DNA from: a virus
Direction: 5' to 3' (one strand)
Length of the DNA stretch: 27,162 nt
IMG/VR virus record: IMGVR_UViG_3300042562_000881
Location: 1-27,162 of that record
Position numbers and translations under genes: made by a program. A model generated the notes under the pieces. That model saw nothing but the letters and a program-made list of their open reading frames with translations, made no database searches and was not told the origin of the DNA. Shown piece by piece: positions 12,521 through 19,366 of the stretch. Positions within the stretch are counted from its first letter, which is position 1; the number at the start of each line of letters is the position of its first letter.

Positions 12521-13402
12521 TTATCGTTTGACCTTCAGGTTCTGGAACACCCGGAGCCCTGCGACATCCGGCAGCTTTCCGTTGCGCTCGAAGCTCTTCT
12601 TCAGCGCCGCCAGAACATCAGCCCGCTTCGGTTCGATCCGGCAGAGCTGCGGGAATTTCGCCACGAACGCGAGGATGTCCTCGACATCGAAGTCGATCTC
12701 TTCCCGCACGCCGGCAGGCGCCGGTGCTGCGACGGCCTCCGCTGCGGCGATCCGTGCGGCCCCCTCCCGCTCCCGTGCTGCGGCTGCGTCAGCTTCAGCC
12801 TGGCGACGGGCGGCTTCGGCCCGTGCCTCGGCCTCCCGCTGCGCTGCCAGTGCCTTCTCCTGCGCCTCGCGGGCTGCTCGTTGTCCATCCTCCGACTGCG
12901 CGGCCTCGGCCTTCAGGCGGGCGATCTCGGCCTCATGCGCGGCCCGTTCCGCGGCCTGCCGTTCCCGCTCGATCCGGGCGGCCTCCCGCTGCGCTGCCAT
13001 CTCGGCCTCGTGGCGCTCGCGCTCGACCCGTTGGCGCTCCTGCTCTGCCGCGAGTTCGGCCTCACGCTTGATGCGCTGCTGCTCGCGGGCGTATTCCGTC
13101 ACCAGTCCGGACAGGCGGGCCTCCTCGGCGATGACCTCGGCCACGAAGTCGGCGGCGATCCCGTCGATCCGTTTACCCAGGTCGATGACCGGTGCTTTGA
13201 CCTGCTTGCGGCTCGACTCGACCGCGGTGCGAACGCTGGCAAGGGATCGGAGCCGGGACTGTGCGATGTCGCAAGAGTCGGCGTCAGTGACCGCCACGAC
13301 GGCGCGGGCGGCGTTGATGATTGTGGCCTTCTGCTTCTCAGCTTCGGGCGTGATGGCGATCTGATAGCCATCTCCGAGGATGGCGAGTGCGTTGGTGCTC
13401 AT
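12521..13402 (-). CDS. Long coiled-coil protein of the recombination region (DUF1351-like)
   Basis: 293 residues. The first 100 residues have the pattern of phage coiled-coil proteins encoded next to recombinases: LRSLASVRTAVESSRKQVKA then PVIDLGKRIDGIAADF, and EYAREQQRIKRE. Residues about 105-215 are a long Ala/Arg/Glu coiled coil. The last 60 residues are a separate globular tail (DVEDILAFVAKFPQLCRI to the end). Similar proteins sit beside RecE/RecT pairs and may assist annealing or serve as scaffold; that is inference. The start overlaps the upstream stop as ATGA and is preceded by TATCCAACC. A terminator follows the stop. Confidence 0.78.
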   Translation of the reverse strand: MSTNALAILGDGYQIAITPEAEKQKATIINAARAVVAVTDADSCDIAQSRLRSLASVRTAVESSRKQVKAPVIDLGKRIDGIAADFVAEVIAEEARLSGLVTEYAREQQRIKREAELAAEQERQRVERERHEAEMAAQREAARIERERQAAERAAHEAEIARLKAEAAQSEDGQRAAREAQEKALAAQREAEARAEAARRQAEADAAAAREREGAARIAAAEAVAAPAPAGVREEIDFDVEDILAFVAKFPQLCRIEPKRADVLAALKKSFERNGKLPDVAGLRVFQNLKVKR

Positions 13403-13608
13403 GGTTGGATAGGCTTGCCGTTGATGTCACAGTTGATGCCGGGGATGGGATGCTGGTTGCTGGTCGCCAGCGGCAGCTCGGGGTGGCCGGCGAATGGATC
13501 GGGTTTAGCGGCGGCTTCTGCGATCCGCTCGGCGCGGTCAATGGCTTCGCAGAATCGGGCGAGCAAGGCGTCGACCTGCTCGATCAGTTGTTTCAGTTCT
13601 CGGTTCAT
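13399..13608 (-). CDS. Small helical protein of unknown function
   Basis: 69 residues: an amphipathic helix (ELKQLIEQVDALLARFCEAI then DRAERIAEAA) followed by a Pro-rich tail with DINGKPIQP. Not recognised. Preceded by ATACCAACC before the ATG; its last codons encode the CCAACC motif used by the next gene. It might pair with the coiled-coil protein. Confidence 0.7.
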   Translation of the reverse strand: MNRELKQLIEQVDALLARFCEAIDRAERIAEAAAKPDPFAGHPELPLATSNQHPIPGINCDINGKPIQP

Positions 13609-13654
13609 GGTTGGTATTGTTCCGCGTGTAGGATGCGCGGCCCCCGTTGGAGAT

Positions 13655-13831
13655 TTAGCGGCGGGTCCGTTTGATCCACCAGTGTTCGCCGTTTTTGATT
13701 TCAGTGACCATTGTCTTGGCGGTTTGGAAGCTCAACCCGCGACTCCGAAGAAAGCGGATTGCAGGGATGGTATCGCCATTTCTGGCAGCGAGGATTTCGA
13801 GGACTTCGGTCACTGATGCTTCAAGTGTCAT
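13655..13831 (-). CDS. Small basic protein, first gene after promoter copy 2
   Basis: 58 residues, found by translating the minus strand from ATG 13831 to TAA at 13655. Helical N-terminus (EASVTEVLEILAARNGDTIP) followed by AIRFLRSRGLSFQTAKTMV, which resembles an HTH, and a basic aromatic end (EHWWIKRTRR). Probably a small DNA-binding protein. Its leader is CA-rich with CCAACCGACCAAGACC before the ATG. Confidence 0.72.
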   Translation of the reverse strand: MTLEASVTEVLEILAARNGDTIPAIRFLRSRGLSFQTAKTMVTEIKNGEHWWIKRTRR

Positions 13832-13867
13832 GGTCTTGGTCGGTTGGTGGTGTCGGTTGACGTGCGA

Positions 13868-13895
13868 ACCCTATCCGATGCGGCCCGGAGTGCAA
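13868..13895 (-). promoter_or_regulatory. Early promoter copy 2 (TTGCAC-N16-TAGGGT)
   Basis: Minus strand TTGCAC (13895-13890), 16-bp spacer, TAGGGT (13873-13868). It follows a terminator T-run and shares the downstream 14-mer CGTCAACCGACACC (13862-13849), five bases past the -10, with copy 3. Confidence 0.7.
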
Positions 13896-13898
13896 CAA

Positions 13899-13939
13899 TA
13901 AAAAACCCGCCCCGGCAAAATAAATTCACCGGGGCGGGT
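13899..13939 (-). terminator. Strong Rho-independent terminator after the RecT-like gene
   Basis: Perfect 11-bp stem, minus strand ACCCGCCCCGG (13939-13929) with CCGGGGCGGGT (13915-13905), 13-base AT-rich loop, then TTTTTATTG. It begins 8 bp after the stop codon and runs directly into promoter copy 2. Confidence 0.93.
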
Positions 13940-13947
13940 GGCGAGTA

Positions 13948-14751
13948 TCACCCGAAGATGTCGCCGTCGTCAGTGGCAGGCTGCGCGTCCTTACGCGCTG
14001 CATCCCGCTCCTGGGTGTTTTCGGCGGCCTTGCGTGCCTGCTCGACGTATGGGTCTACCTGCACCGGCTCGGCCTTCGCAGCCTTCGCCTTCTTGGCCGG
14101 TGGCAGCACCTCCACCTCGGCGGCTGGCTCCGGTGCGTCGTCGAGGATTGTTGACTCGGTGCGGGTCGTCACGTTGCGCGGGCGGTCGCCGATGTCCTCC
14201 ACCTCCTCAGTGGCGTGCATCCCGTTGAGGACATCGGGCGCGTAGAGTCGCCCGAAGAACGCGGCGGCACGATAGCGGAGCATCAGCTCCGGCATGGTCT
14301 TCCACTTCGATCCATTCTTGGCATACCATCCTTCTGCCTTGGCCATCGCAATCGACGCCGGCGGGCCTTCGAGGCGCTCGCCGGTCTTGTCGGTCGTCCA
14401 TGCGATGCAGCTCCGATCGTCGCCCTCGCCGGTCACCTCGAAGCGAACCGGCGCGAACCGGCCGCAGGAGTTGAGCGCCGCGATGATGAAGGTGGAGGAC
14501 CAGCTCGGTCGGCCGTGGATGATGTTCAGGTTTTGCATCACCGCGAGCGGCGAGGCCCCGATCCGCTGCGCCATCTCAAGCGCCACGATGGCGTTGCCGA
14601 TGTTCTCTTTTCCCCGGTATTGCTCCGGGACGATGTTGCTGGAGACGAGCGCCAGCGCCATGCGCTGAGCGGACTCGAAGCTGGCGGCGTTGCTGAACGC
14701 GGTGATGGAGTGCGCCGGTGCGGGCGCGACGGTGATGTCGGTGTTGGTCAT
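13948..14751 (-). CDS. recT: RecT-like single-strand annealing protein
   Basis: 267 residues. Residues about 25-190 match the RecT-type annealase pattern: FESAQRMALALVSSNIVPEQ, GNAIVALEMAQRIGASPLAV then MQNLNIIHGRPSWSS, and LMLRYRAAAFFGRLYAPDVL near the end of the domain. It anneals complementary single strands, acting on tails made by the exonuclease encoded just before it. The C-terminal 70 residues are a disordered Ala/Lys/Glu region ending DDGDIFG, much like the acidic tip of the SSB-like protein. ATG 14751 has ACCAACCAACGACC before it; the frame extends to 14844 but without that motif. Confidence 0.85.
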   Translation of the reverse strand: MTNTDITVAPAPAHSITAFSNAASFESAQRMALALVSSNIVPEQYRGKENIGNAIVALEMAQRIGASPLAVMQNLNIIHGRPSWSSTFIIAALNSCGRFAPVRFEVTGEGDDRSCIAWTTDKTGERLEGPPASIAMAKAEGWYAKNGSKWKTMPELMLRYRAAAFFGRLYAPDVLNGMHATEEVEDIGDRPRNVTTRTESTILDDAPEPAAEVEVLPPAKKAKAAKAEPVQVDPYVEQARKAAENTQERDAARKDAQPATDDGDIFG

Positions 14752-14771
14752 GGTCGTTGGTTGGTGTTGGT

Positions 14772-15572
14772 TTATGCCCACTTCGGAAGATCCAGCGTGA
14801 GCGGGCTGGACGAGTAGCCCTGCCACGTGTCGGTGGCAAGGCATTCCCGGAAGGTGTCGAGATCAGTCTGGTATTCGATCCTGCCACGGCTGGTCATCGT
14901 CTCGCTTGAGACGTAAACGGCCACCATGTATGGCGGCTCGGTCTCGACGGCAATGAACACGAAGCCCCGCGGTGCCTCCCCGAACGCGGCCCGGTAGCCG
15001 TCGGAGTAGAACGCGGCCTGCACGTGGTAGCGATACTGTGCCACCGACTTCGCGAAGCCATCGGGTGAGGCGTCGCGGGTGGTCTTGAGATCGACGATCA
15101 CCCCACGCTCGGTCACCGCATCCGGCCTGCACCTGCACGCGATCCCGTCGGCGTTCCAGAAGATTGACTGCTCGATCACCGGCGAGCCTGCTAGCGCCTT
15201 CGCAGCGGCAGGGTGGGATCGCACTGCGTCCCGGATCGCGGCGAGCTTCGCGCCTTCCTCGTTGGTGATGATCTCGCGGCCCTCGGCCTCCAGCTCGAAC
15301 GCGGCCCAGTCGGCCTTCCCGGCGCTGGTGCGGCGGTCGATGCCTTCGGGGCGGGCGATCACGGAGTGAGCGAATACCTCAGGCTCCAGAACGACGGTGT
15401 GCGTCAGCGTGCCAAGTCGCATCGCGGGCGTCTGCTCCTGTGGGTTCTCCCGCCGGTAGGCGTAGAGGTAAGGGGCGCGGCGGATGAGATCCAGCCCGGA
15501 CTTGGAGATCGCGGGCGAGGCGTGATATTCGGCGTTGGTCAGGTCGTGCCTGATGGTGGTTGGTGTGGTCAT
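14772..15572 (-). CDS. recE: RecE-like PD-(D/E)xK exonuclease
   Basis: 266 residues. Features of the RecE/exonuclease VIII (DUF3799) group in order: EYHASPAISKSGLDLIRRAP near the start, GTLTHTVVLEP (54-64) with the conserved His, RCRPDAV (147-153) with the catalytic Asp, VIVDLKTT (158-165) giving the D-x-K, and a QYRYHVQAAFYSDGY motif (179-193). It resects double-stranded DNA to produce 3-prime tails for the RecT-like annealase 20 bp downstream. Some Cas4 and AddB nucleases share the fold, but the RecT neighbour decides the call. ATG 15572 is preceded by CTCACCAACC. Confidence 0.9.
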   Translation of the reverse strand: MTTPTTIRHDLTNAEYHASPAISKSGLDLIRRAPYLYAYRRENPQEQTPAMRLGTLTHTVVLEPEVFAHSVIARPEGIDRRTSAGKADWAAFELEAEGREIITNEEGAKLAAIRDAVRSHPAAAKALAGSPVIEQSIFWNADGIACRCRPDAVTERGVIVDLKTTRDASPDGFAKSVAQYRYHVQAAFYSDGYRAAFGEAPRGFVFIAVETEPPYMVAVYVSSETMTSRGRIEYQTDLDTFRECLATDTWQGYSSSPLTLDLPKWA

Positions 15573-15581
15573 GGTTGGTGA

Positions 15582-15610
15582 GGTAAAGCGCCGGGGATCG
15601 AACCCGGCGC
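15582..15610 (-). terminator. Hairpin between zinc-ribbon and RecE genes; T-arm-like
   Basis: Perfect 8-bp stem, minus strand GCGCCGGG (15610-15603) with CCCGGCGC (15595-15588), and 7-base loop TTCGATC, followed by only TTTA. It may be a weak or partial terminator that lets most transcripts through. Loop and inner stem copy the T-arm of a tRNA. Confidence 0.55.
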
Positions 15611-15620
15611 GGTGGGTGGG

Positions 15621-15851
15621 TTAGGCAATGGCAAGCTCGGCAATAACGCACTCTTGGCAGTAGGCGTTACCGTCGAAATGCTCGGCTGTGAATCGCCCGT
15701 TGCACTTTGGACAGGTTGATTCGGCCTTGCGCATCCATTTATTGCCACCAGTTGCAAGCATTGCGATCCCGAATGGAACTGACTGTGTTGCGCTCAGGTT
15801 GATGAAGTGCGAACCCTTGCGGAATTCAGTGGTGTATTTGGTCGCGGTCAT
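15621..15851 (-). CDS. Small zinc-ribbon protein, first gene after promoter copy 1
   Basis: 76 residues. A basic, Thr/Phe-rich first half (ATKYTTEFRKGSHFINL) is followed by a Cys4 zinc ribbon: CPKCNG then CQEC about 20 residues later. Probably a small DNA- or RNA-binding early protein. ATG 15851 lies after a long CA-rich leader with CCAACCACCAACC; the frame open to 15998 runs through promoter and terminator and is rejected. Confidence 0.75.
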   Translation of the reverse strand: MTATKYTTEFRKGSHFINLSATQSVPFGIAMLATGGNKWMRKAESTCPKCNGRFTAEHFDGNAYCQECVIAELAIA

Positions 15852-15903
15852 TGGTGTCGTTTGGTTGGTGGTTGGTCGTCGCGTTGCTCGCTTCGATGCG
15901 AGG

Positions 15904-15931
15904 AACCTACCCCGCCCCCTGCGAAGTGCAA
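15904..15931 (-). promoter_or_regulatory. Early promoter copy 1 (TTGCAC-N16-TAGGTT)
   Basis: Minus strand TTGCAC (15931-15926), 16-bp spacer, TAGGTT (15909-15904). A short inverted repeat CTCGC/GCGAG lies just past the -10 (about 15886-15902), a possible operator. It drives the zinc-ribbon, RecE and RecT genes. Confidence 0.72.
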
Positions 15932-15950
15932 CAAAATAAATCCACCCGCC

Positions 15951-15986
15951 CCAAAATAAAATCCCCGCCCCTTTCGAGGCGGGGAT
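15951..15986 (-). terminator. Rho-independent terminator ending the late operon
   Basis: Perfect 9-bp stem, minus strand ATCCCCGCC (15986-15978) with GGCGGGGAT (15969-15961), 8-base loop, then TTTATTTTGG. It lies 29 bp past the tRNA 3-prime end and about 20 bp before promoter copy 1. Confidence 0.9.
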
Positions 15987-16015
15987 CATGACACGCACGA
16001 ATTACCCTGGAAAGA

Positions 16016-16087
16016 TTGCAGGGGTGGGAGTCGAACCCACGACCTAGAGCTTATGAGACTCCCGCGCTACCACTGCGCCACCCTACG
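16016..16087 (-). tRNA. tRNA with CAU anticodon (tRNA-Met, partly initiator-like)
   Basis: A full cloverleaf can be drawn on the minus strand: acceptor CGTAGGG/CCCTGCA, D-stem GCGC/GCGC with a seven-base loop containing GG and A21, anticodon stem GGAGT/GCTCT with loop CTCATAA, variable AGGTC, T-arm GTGGG-TTCGACT-CCCAC, discriminator A. No CCA is encoded (TCT follows). Position 1 is C opposite A72, the mismatch that marks bacterial initiator tRNA. However, the three G-C pairs of the initiator anticodon stem and the A11-U24 pair are absent. An Ile2 tRNA with modified C34 is the other possibility. It lies at the end of the late operon between endolysin and terminator. Confidence 0.92.
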
Positions 16088-16198
16088 ATTAGAGTGCCCG
16101 CCCTCATCGCTAGGTTTCCCATGACGGCGTAGAGGGCGAGCTGGCACCAACCAAGATACCGGCGACAGGGTCTCATGCCTAGGCTGGTTGTCAAGCCG
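16088..16198 (-). other. Spacer between endolysin and tRNA with a long hairpin
   Basis: No gene seen. A 10-bp stem (16096-16105 with 16132-16141, one G-U in RNA) with a 26-base loop lies just ahead of the tRNA in transcription order. It may guide processing of the tRNA out of the late transcript; it has no T-run. Confidence 0.45.
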
Positions 16199-16867
16199 TC
16201 AGCGGGTGGCCTGAAAGTGCATCGCGTCCCTGCCGATCAGCCAGCCAAGGCCGACCCATCCCTCGGCGGCGAAATACTCCATCACCTCGAGTGGCATGTC
16301 GGCAGAAACCGGCCACGACTGCGACATCCGGTTAGTGTCCGACGCGAGGTCGATGGCGGCACCGCGAGCGTGGAGACTCGGCAGCGATCCGCCGCGCATT
16401 GGGCGGTTGTTGAAGCATCCAGCGTATTGCGCGAGGATGTCAGGGTGCGTCTTCGAGAGTGCCACCAGCACGCGCTTGAGGCTGTCCGCTACCTTGTCGT
16501 GGCATCGGATCGACTTGACCGGCTTTCCGTCGTATCTGAGCCCGAGTCCTTCGACGTTGACGCTGACCAGCTTCGACTCGTCGCCGGGCGATCCGTAAAA
16601 GCCCTGTAGGGACTCCTGAGAAGCTCGCGGCCAGTTGGCGTCCTTTGGCATCAGTGAGCGCAGATAGGACTGGCAGGCGGCGATTGATTTCGGCCCCCAG
16701 AAGCCGTCAACCTCGACGCCGATCTTGCTCTGGATCCTTTTGATGCGGTCGCGTGTCATGATCTCTTCAGGTGTTAGGTAGCTGATTGTGATCGTCGGGT
16801 CTGGCGGAAATATCGCGTCCCCGATCCGGCCGGCGAGCCAGGCCGAGAACTCGACGAGGAGATTCAC
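16199..16867 (-). CDS. Endolysin: peptidoglycan-binding domain plus M15-type peptidase
   Basis: 222 residues if started at GTG 16867, which overlaps the holin stop as GTGA. A hydrophobic N-terminus (LLVEFSAWLAGRIGDAIF) precedes a PG_binding_1-like unit at about 38-72 (KIGVEVDGFWGPKSIAACQS). The C-terminal M15/VanY-like zinc peptidase has SLHARGAAIDL (His166, Asp173) and RDAMHFQAT (His217) as metal ligands. It would cut peptide cross-links of the cell wall at the end of infection. An alternative start is ATG at 16759 (MTRDRIKR). The frame extends to 17035 but the extra part is a shadow of the holin gene. Holin and endolysin form the lysis cassette. Confidence 0.85.
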   Translation of the reverse strand: MNLLVEFSAWLAGRIGDAIFPPDPTITISYLTPEEIMTRDRIKRIQSKIGVEVDGFWGPKSIAACQSYLRSLMPKDANWPRASQESLQGFYGSPGDESKLVSVNVEGLGLRYDGKPVKSIRCHDKVADSLKRVLVALSKTHPDILAQYAGCFNNRPMRGGSLPSLHARGAAIDLASDTNRMSQSWPVSADMPLEVMEYFAAEGWVGLGWLIGRDAMHFQATR

Positions 16868-17199
16868 GAATTTTTCAGCGCCTCCTTGACGCTGCCGAGG
16901 ATCTCCGACGCATTCCGCAGGACGTTGGAGTTTTGCTCGACGACGGTGATCAGGCTCTTGCGGTCGGCGTCTCGCTCGTCTTCGCGCTTGTCGGCTTTTG
17001 CCTCGGCCTTGTCCAATCGCTTGGACATCCACCACAGGCCAAGCGCAAGGCCGATGAGCGCGCCGAATGGCCCTTGCAGCTGCTGTATCCAGTCAGGCGC
17101 GGGAACCTGCGAGAGCATATCAGGGAGTGCTTGGGAGCCGACGATGCCCGCCACGATTGCGGTCAGGCCTGAAAGTGTGTGGTCGATGACAGGGTGCAT
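16864..17199 (-). CDS. Holin
   Basis: 111 residues with two hydrophobic segments (about 9-25, LSGLTAIVAGIVGSQAL, and 44-59, PFGALIGLALGLWWMS) followed by a highly charged helical tail (KRLDKAEAKADKREDERDAD). Size, topology and position directly before the endolysin fit a phage holin, which opens the inner membrane at lysis time. No second start for an antiholin is obvious. ATG 17199 is 3 bp after the upstream stop; the endolysin overlaps its end by four bases. Confidence 0.85.
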   Translation of the reverse strand: MHPVIDHTLSGLTAIVAGIVGSQALPDMLSQVPAPDWIQQLQGPFGALIGLALGLWWMSKRLDKAEAKADKREDERDADRKSLITVVEQNSNVLRNASEILGSVKEALKNS

Positions 17200-17202
17200 G
17201 GA

Positions 17203-17676
<474 letters not shown>

Positions 17677-17678
17677 GG

Positions 17679-19040
17679 CTAGAGTTCGGTGACGGTGATG
17701 AGTGATCCGGCAAGCAAGATAGTGGCGTTTACCCCGCTGGCATTTTGCGCCCATTCCAGTGATAGGTTTCCGGCTGATGCAAGCACGTCGGTGTAGGCGG
17801 CACCAGAGATGGCGCGGCTTTGGTTGTGGCCTGCTGCTGCTTGCAACGTGAAATATCTCATCCCTGCCGGTGCGCCTGATGTGGATGTGGAAATCGACCC
17901 TCCTGAGCTGTTGCCCCAGTTTGTCACGGAGACGCCTCCGTTCATGTTGGGAACCGTGACGCGAGACGACAAGGGAAGCAAAAGCCTCACCTTGCCCCCT
18001 TCGGTGGAGGGAACGTAAGCGGGAACGTAAAACTCAATCTTGTAGGATTTTCCTGCTGCGAGCGGGATGTCCTTGAGGTGCGAATCGACCGTGTAAGTCG
18101 ATCCGGTCGTAGCACTCGACCTGCTTTCGTTGGACGGTTTCGTGAATGTGCGGATACCCAGCGTCGTCCTCGCCGCTGCCGCCGTCGCCGCCCCAAACAG
18201 CGCCGTGCCGGTGCTGCTGTCGTCAACCCCGCCGAGGGCGATGCGGTGGTCCGACGCGCTGGTGCCGTTGTATAAAAACGTCGCGTCAGCAGCGGCTTGG
18301 TAATCCTCGAAGCGGAGATCGGAAATGACGCCGATGTTCAGATTGACGGTGCCAGCGAAATCCGCCCCGCCGGTGCCGTCCCGCCGCACCAGCGTGCTTG
18401 CCGTCGCGTCCGATGCGCTCAAGCCGTTGACCTTAACGATGACCGCACCGTTGTTGGCGTTCGCTCGCTCGACGCGTGCTACAGGTTGCGCTCGTGCTGT
18501 CGGTGGTGTTGCCGTGAAACCGCCGCCTGCCGCCACGTAAAGCTCGGCGTTGACAGTCAAGCCCGCTGTGTCCAGCTCGGTGATCGTGCCGACGATAACC
18601 ATGTGGCCGGTGGCGTTGTTCGCGACATCCGCGTCCATGATGCCGATTGCAGGCATTTTCGCCGCGTTGCTGGCGTCAGCCTTCGAGACGATCGGAATCA
18701 GCGACGAGCCGCTGCCGTGCGAGCCTGAGACGTAGACGGGATCGCCTTTCGCGAGAGTCTCGCCTGCGCGGATGTGGCCGTAAACATTGCCGGCCAGGTT
18801 GCCGTGGATGTGGTCGGCGGTGAGGGTGCCGGTGACGGTCGCGGTGACCGTGTCCACGTTGAGCAGGTCGAGATCGGCAGTGCCGTCGCTGGTCGTGGCT
18901 GAGGTGATACTGTTCGTCCCGCCGCCAGCATCTCCAGCCGGTCCCTGCCGGATCTCAACCAGCGCGACGGTTGACGGCTGCGCCACTGCGACGGTGTCGA
19001 TGACGGACGGCTGTGCGATTTCGACAATCTGGATACTCAT
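17679..19040 (-). CDS. Tail-fibre-like protein
   Basis: 453 residues. The N-terminal 35 residues repeat IVEIAQPSV/ VAVAQPSTV/ALVEIRQ, probably an attachment or trimer segment, followed by a collagen-like GPAGDAGGG. Residues about 85-205 match a domain common in phage fibres (GHIRAGETLAKGDPVYVSG, KMPAIGIMDADVANNATGHM, VNAELYVAAGGG). The C-terminal 180 residues are beta-rich (TGSTYTVDSHLKDIPLAAGK, ITVTEL end) and could form the receptor-binding tip. Overlaps the upstream gene by ATGA. Position late in the tail module agrees with a host-recognition role. Confidence 0.75.
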   Translation of the reverse strand: MSIQIVEIAQPSVIDTVAVAQPSTVALVEIRQGPAGDAGGGTNSITSATTSDGTADLDLLNVDTVTATVTGTLTADHIHGNLAGNVYGHIRAGETLAKGDPVYVSGSHGSGSSLIPIVSKADASNAAKMPAIGIMDADVANNATGHMVIVGTITELDTAGLTVNAELYVAAGGGFTATPPTARAQPVARVERANANNGAVIVKVNGLSASDATASTLVRRDGTGGADFAGTVNLNIGVISDLRFEDYQAAADATFLYNGTSASDHRIALGGVDDSSTGTALFGAATAAAARTTLGIRTFTKPSNESRSSATTGSTYTVDSHLKDIPLAAGKSYKIEFYVPAYVPSTEGGKVRLLLPLSSRVTVPNMNGGVSVTNWGNSSGGSISTSTSGAPAGMRYFTLQAAAGHNQSRAISGAAYTDVLASAGNLSLEWAQNASGVNATILLAGSLITVTEL

Positions 19041-19366
19041 ACGCGCGGGACGATTTGACGGAAGACGATTGGGCCGGACTCGATTGGGATGACGCCGCCG
19101 GCAGGAGTGACCAGCACGAGTCCCCAGACGTAAGCGCCTGGCTCAATCAGGGCCGTCACCTCGTCGGTGATGCTGATTGTAATGATCCCATTCGCAGGCG
19201 TCGGGATCGTCGGCGAGAGATTGAGCGTGATCGTCGAGCTGGAGATCGTAGGTCGAACCTCGGCGCGGGCGGTGTAGCCGGTGAGGTCCACCGGGTCGCC
19301 GTCTTCGTCCTTCGCCGTGAAGGACAGGCTGAGAGTCGCGCCAGAGTAGGCGTTGATCTTCGTCAT
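19037..19366 (-). CDS. Small beta-rich tail protein (Ig/BppU-N-like)
   Basis: 109 residues from ATG 19366. Pattern of a single beta sandwich: SGATLSLSFTAKDEDGDPVD then LTGYTARAEVRP, NGIITISITDEVTALIEPGA, YVWGLVLVTPAGG and a final GPIVFRQIV. This resembles the N-terminal domain of baseplate or fibre adaptors of the BppU type. It is encoded directly before the fibre-like protein, so it may connect that fibre to the tail. The twelve extra residues from 19402 overlap the glycosyltransferase-like gene and are not needed. Confidence 0.72.
   Translation of the reverse strand: MTKINAYSGATLSLSFTAKDEDGDPVDLTGYTARAEVRPTISSSTITLNLSPTIPTPANGIITISITDEVTALIEPGAYVWGLVLVTPAGGVIPIESGPIVFRQIVPRV

Noticed and set aside
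12476-13816. Long plus-strand frame (446 codons), rich in Leu/Arg/Gly
   Set aside because: It is the antisense shadow of the coiled-coil gene and crosses a terminator and gene junctions; the minus frame has a clear protein pattern. Other long plus-strand frames (for example 22324-23358, 19823-21040) are rejected for the same reason.
14772-15572. Cas4-like nuclease
   Set aside because: No cysteine cluster for an iron-sulfur site and no cas genes; the RecT-like neighbour and the motif order fit a RecE-type exonuclease.
8101-15880. GGTTGG-rich repeats considered as a CRISPR array or transposon ends
   Set aside because: Units are short, irregular and scattered at gene starts, without spacers of constant length; they fit leaders instead.
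16096-16141. Second tRNA upstream of the CAU tRNA
   Set aside because: A 10-bp stem is present but no T-arm, D-arm or anticodon arm can be drawn.
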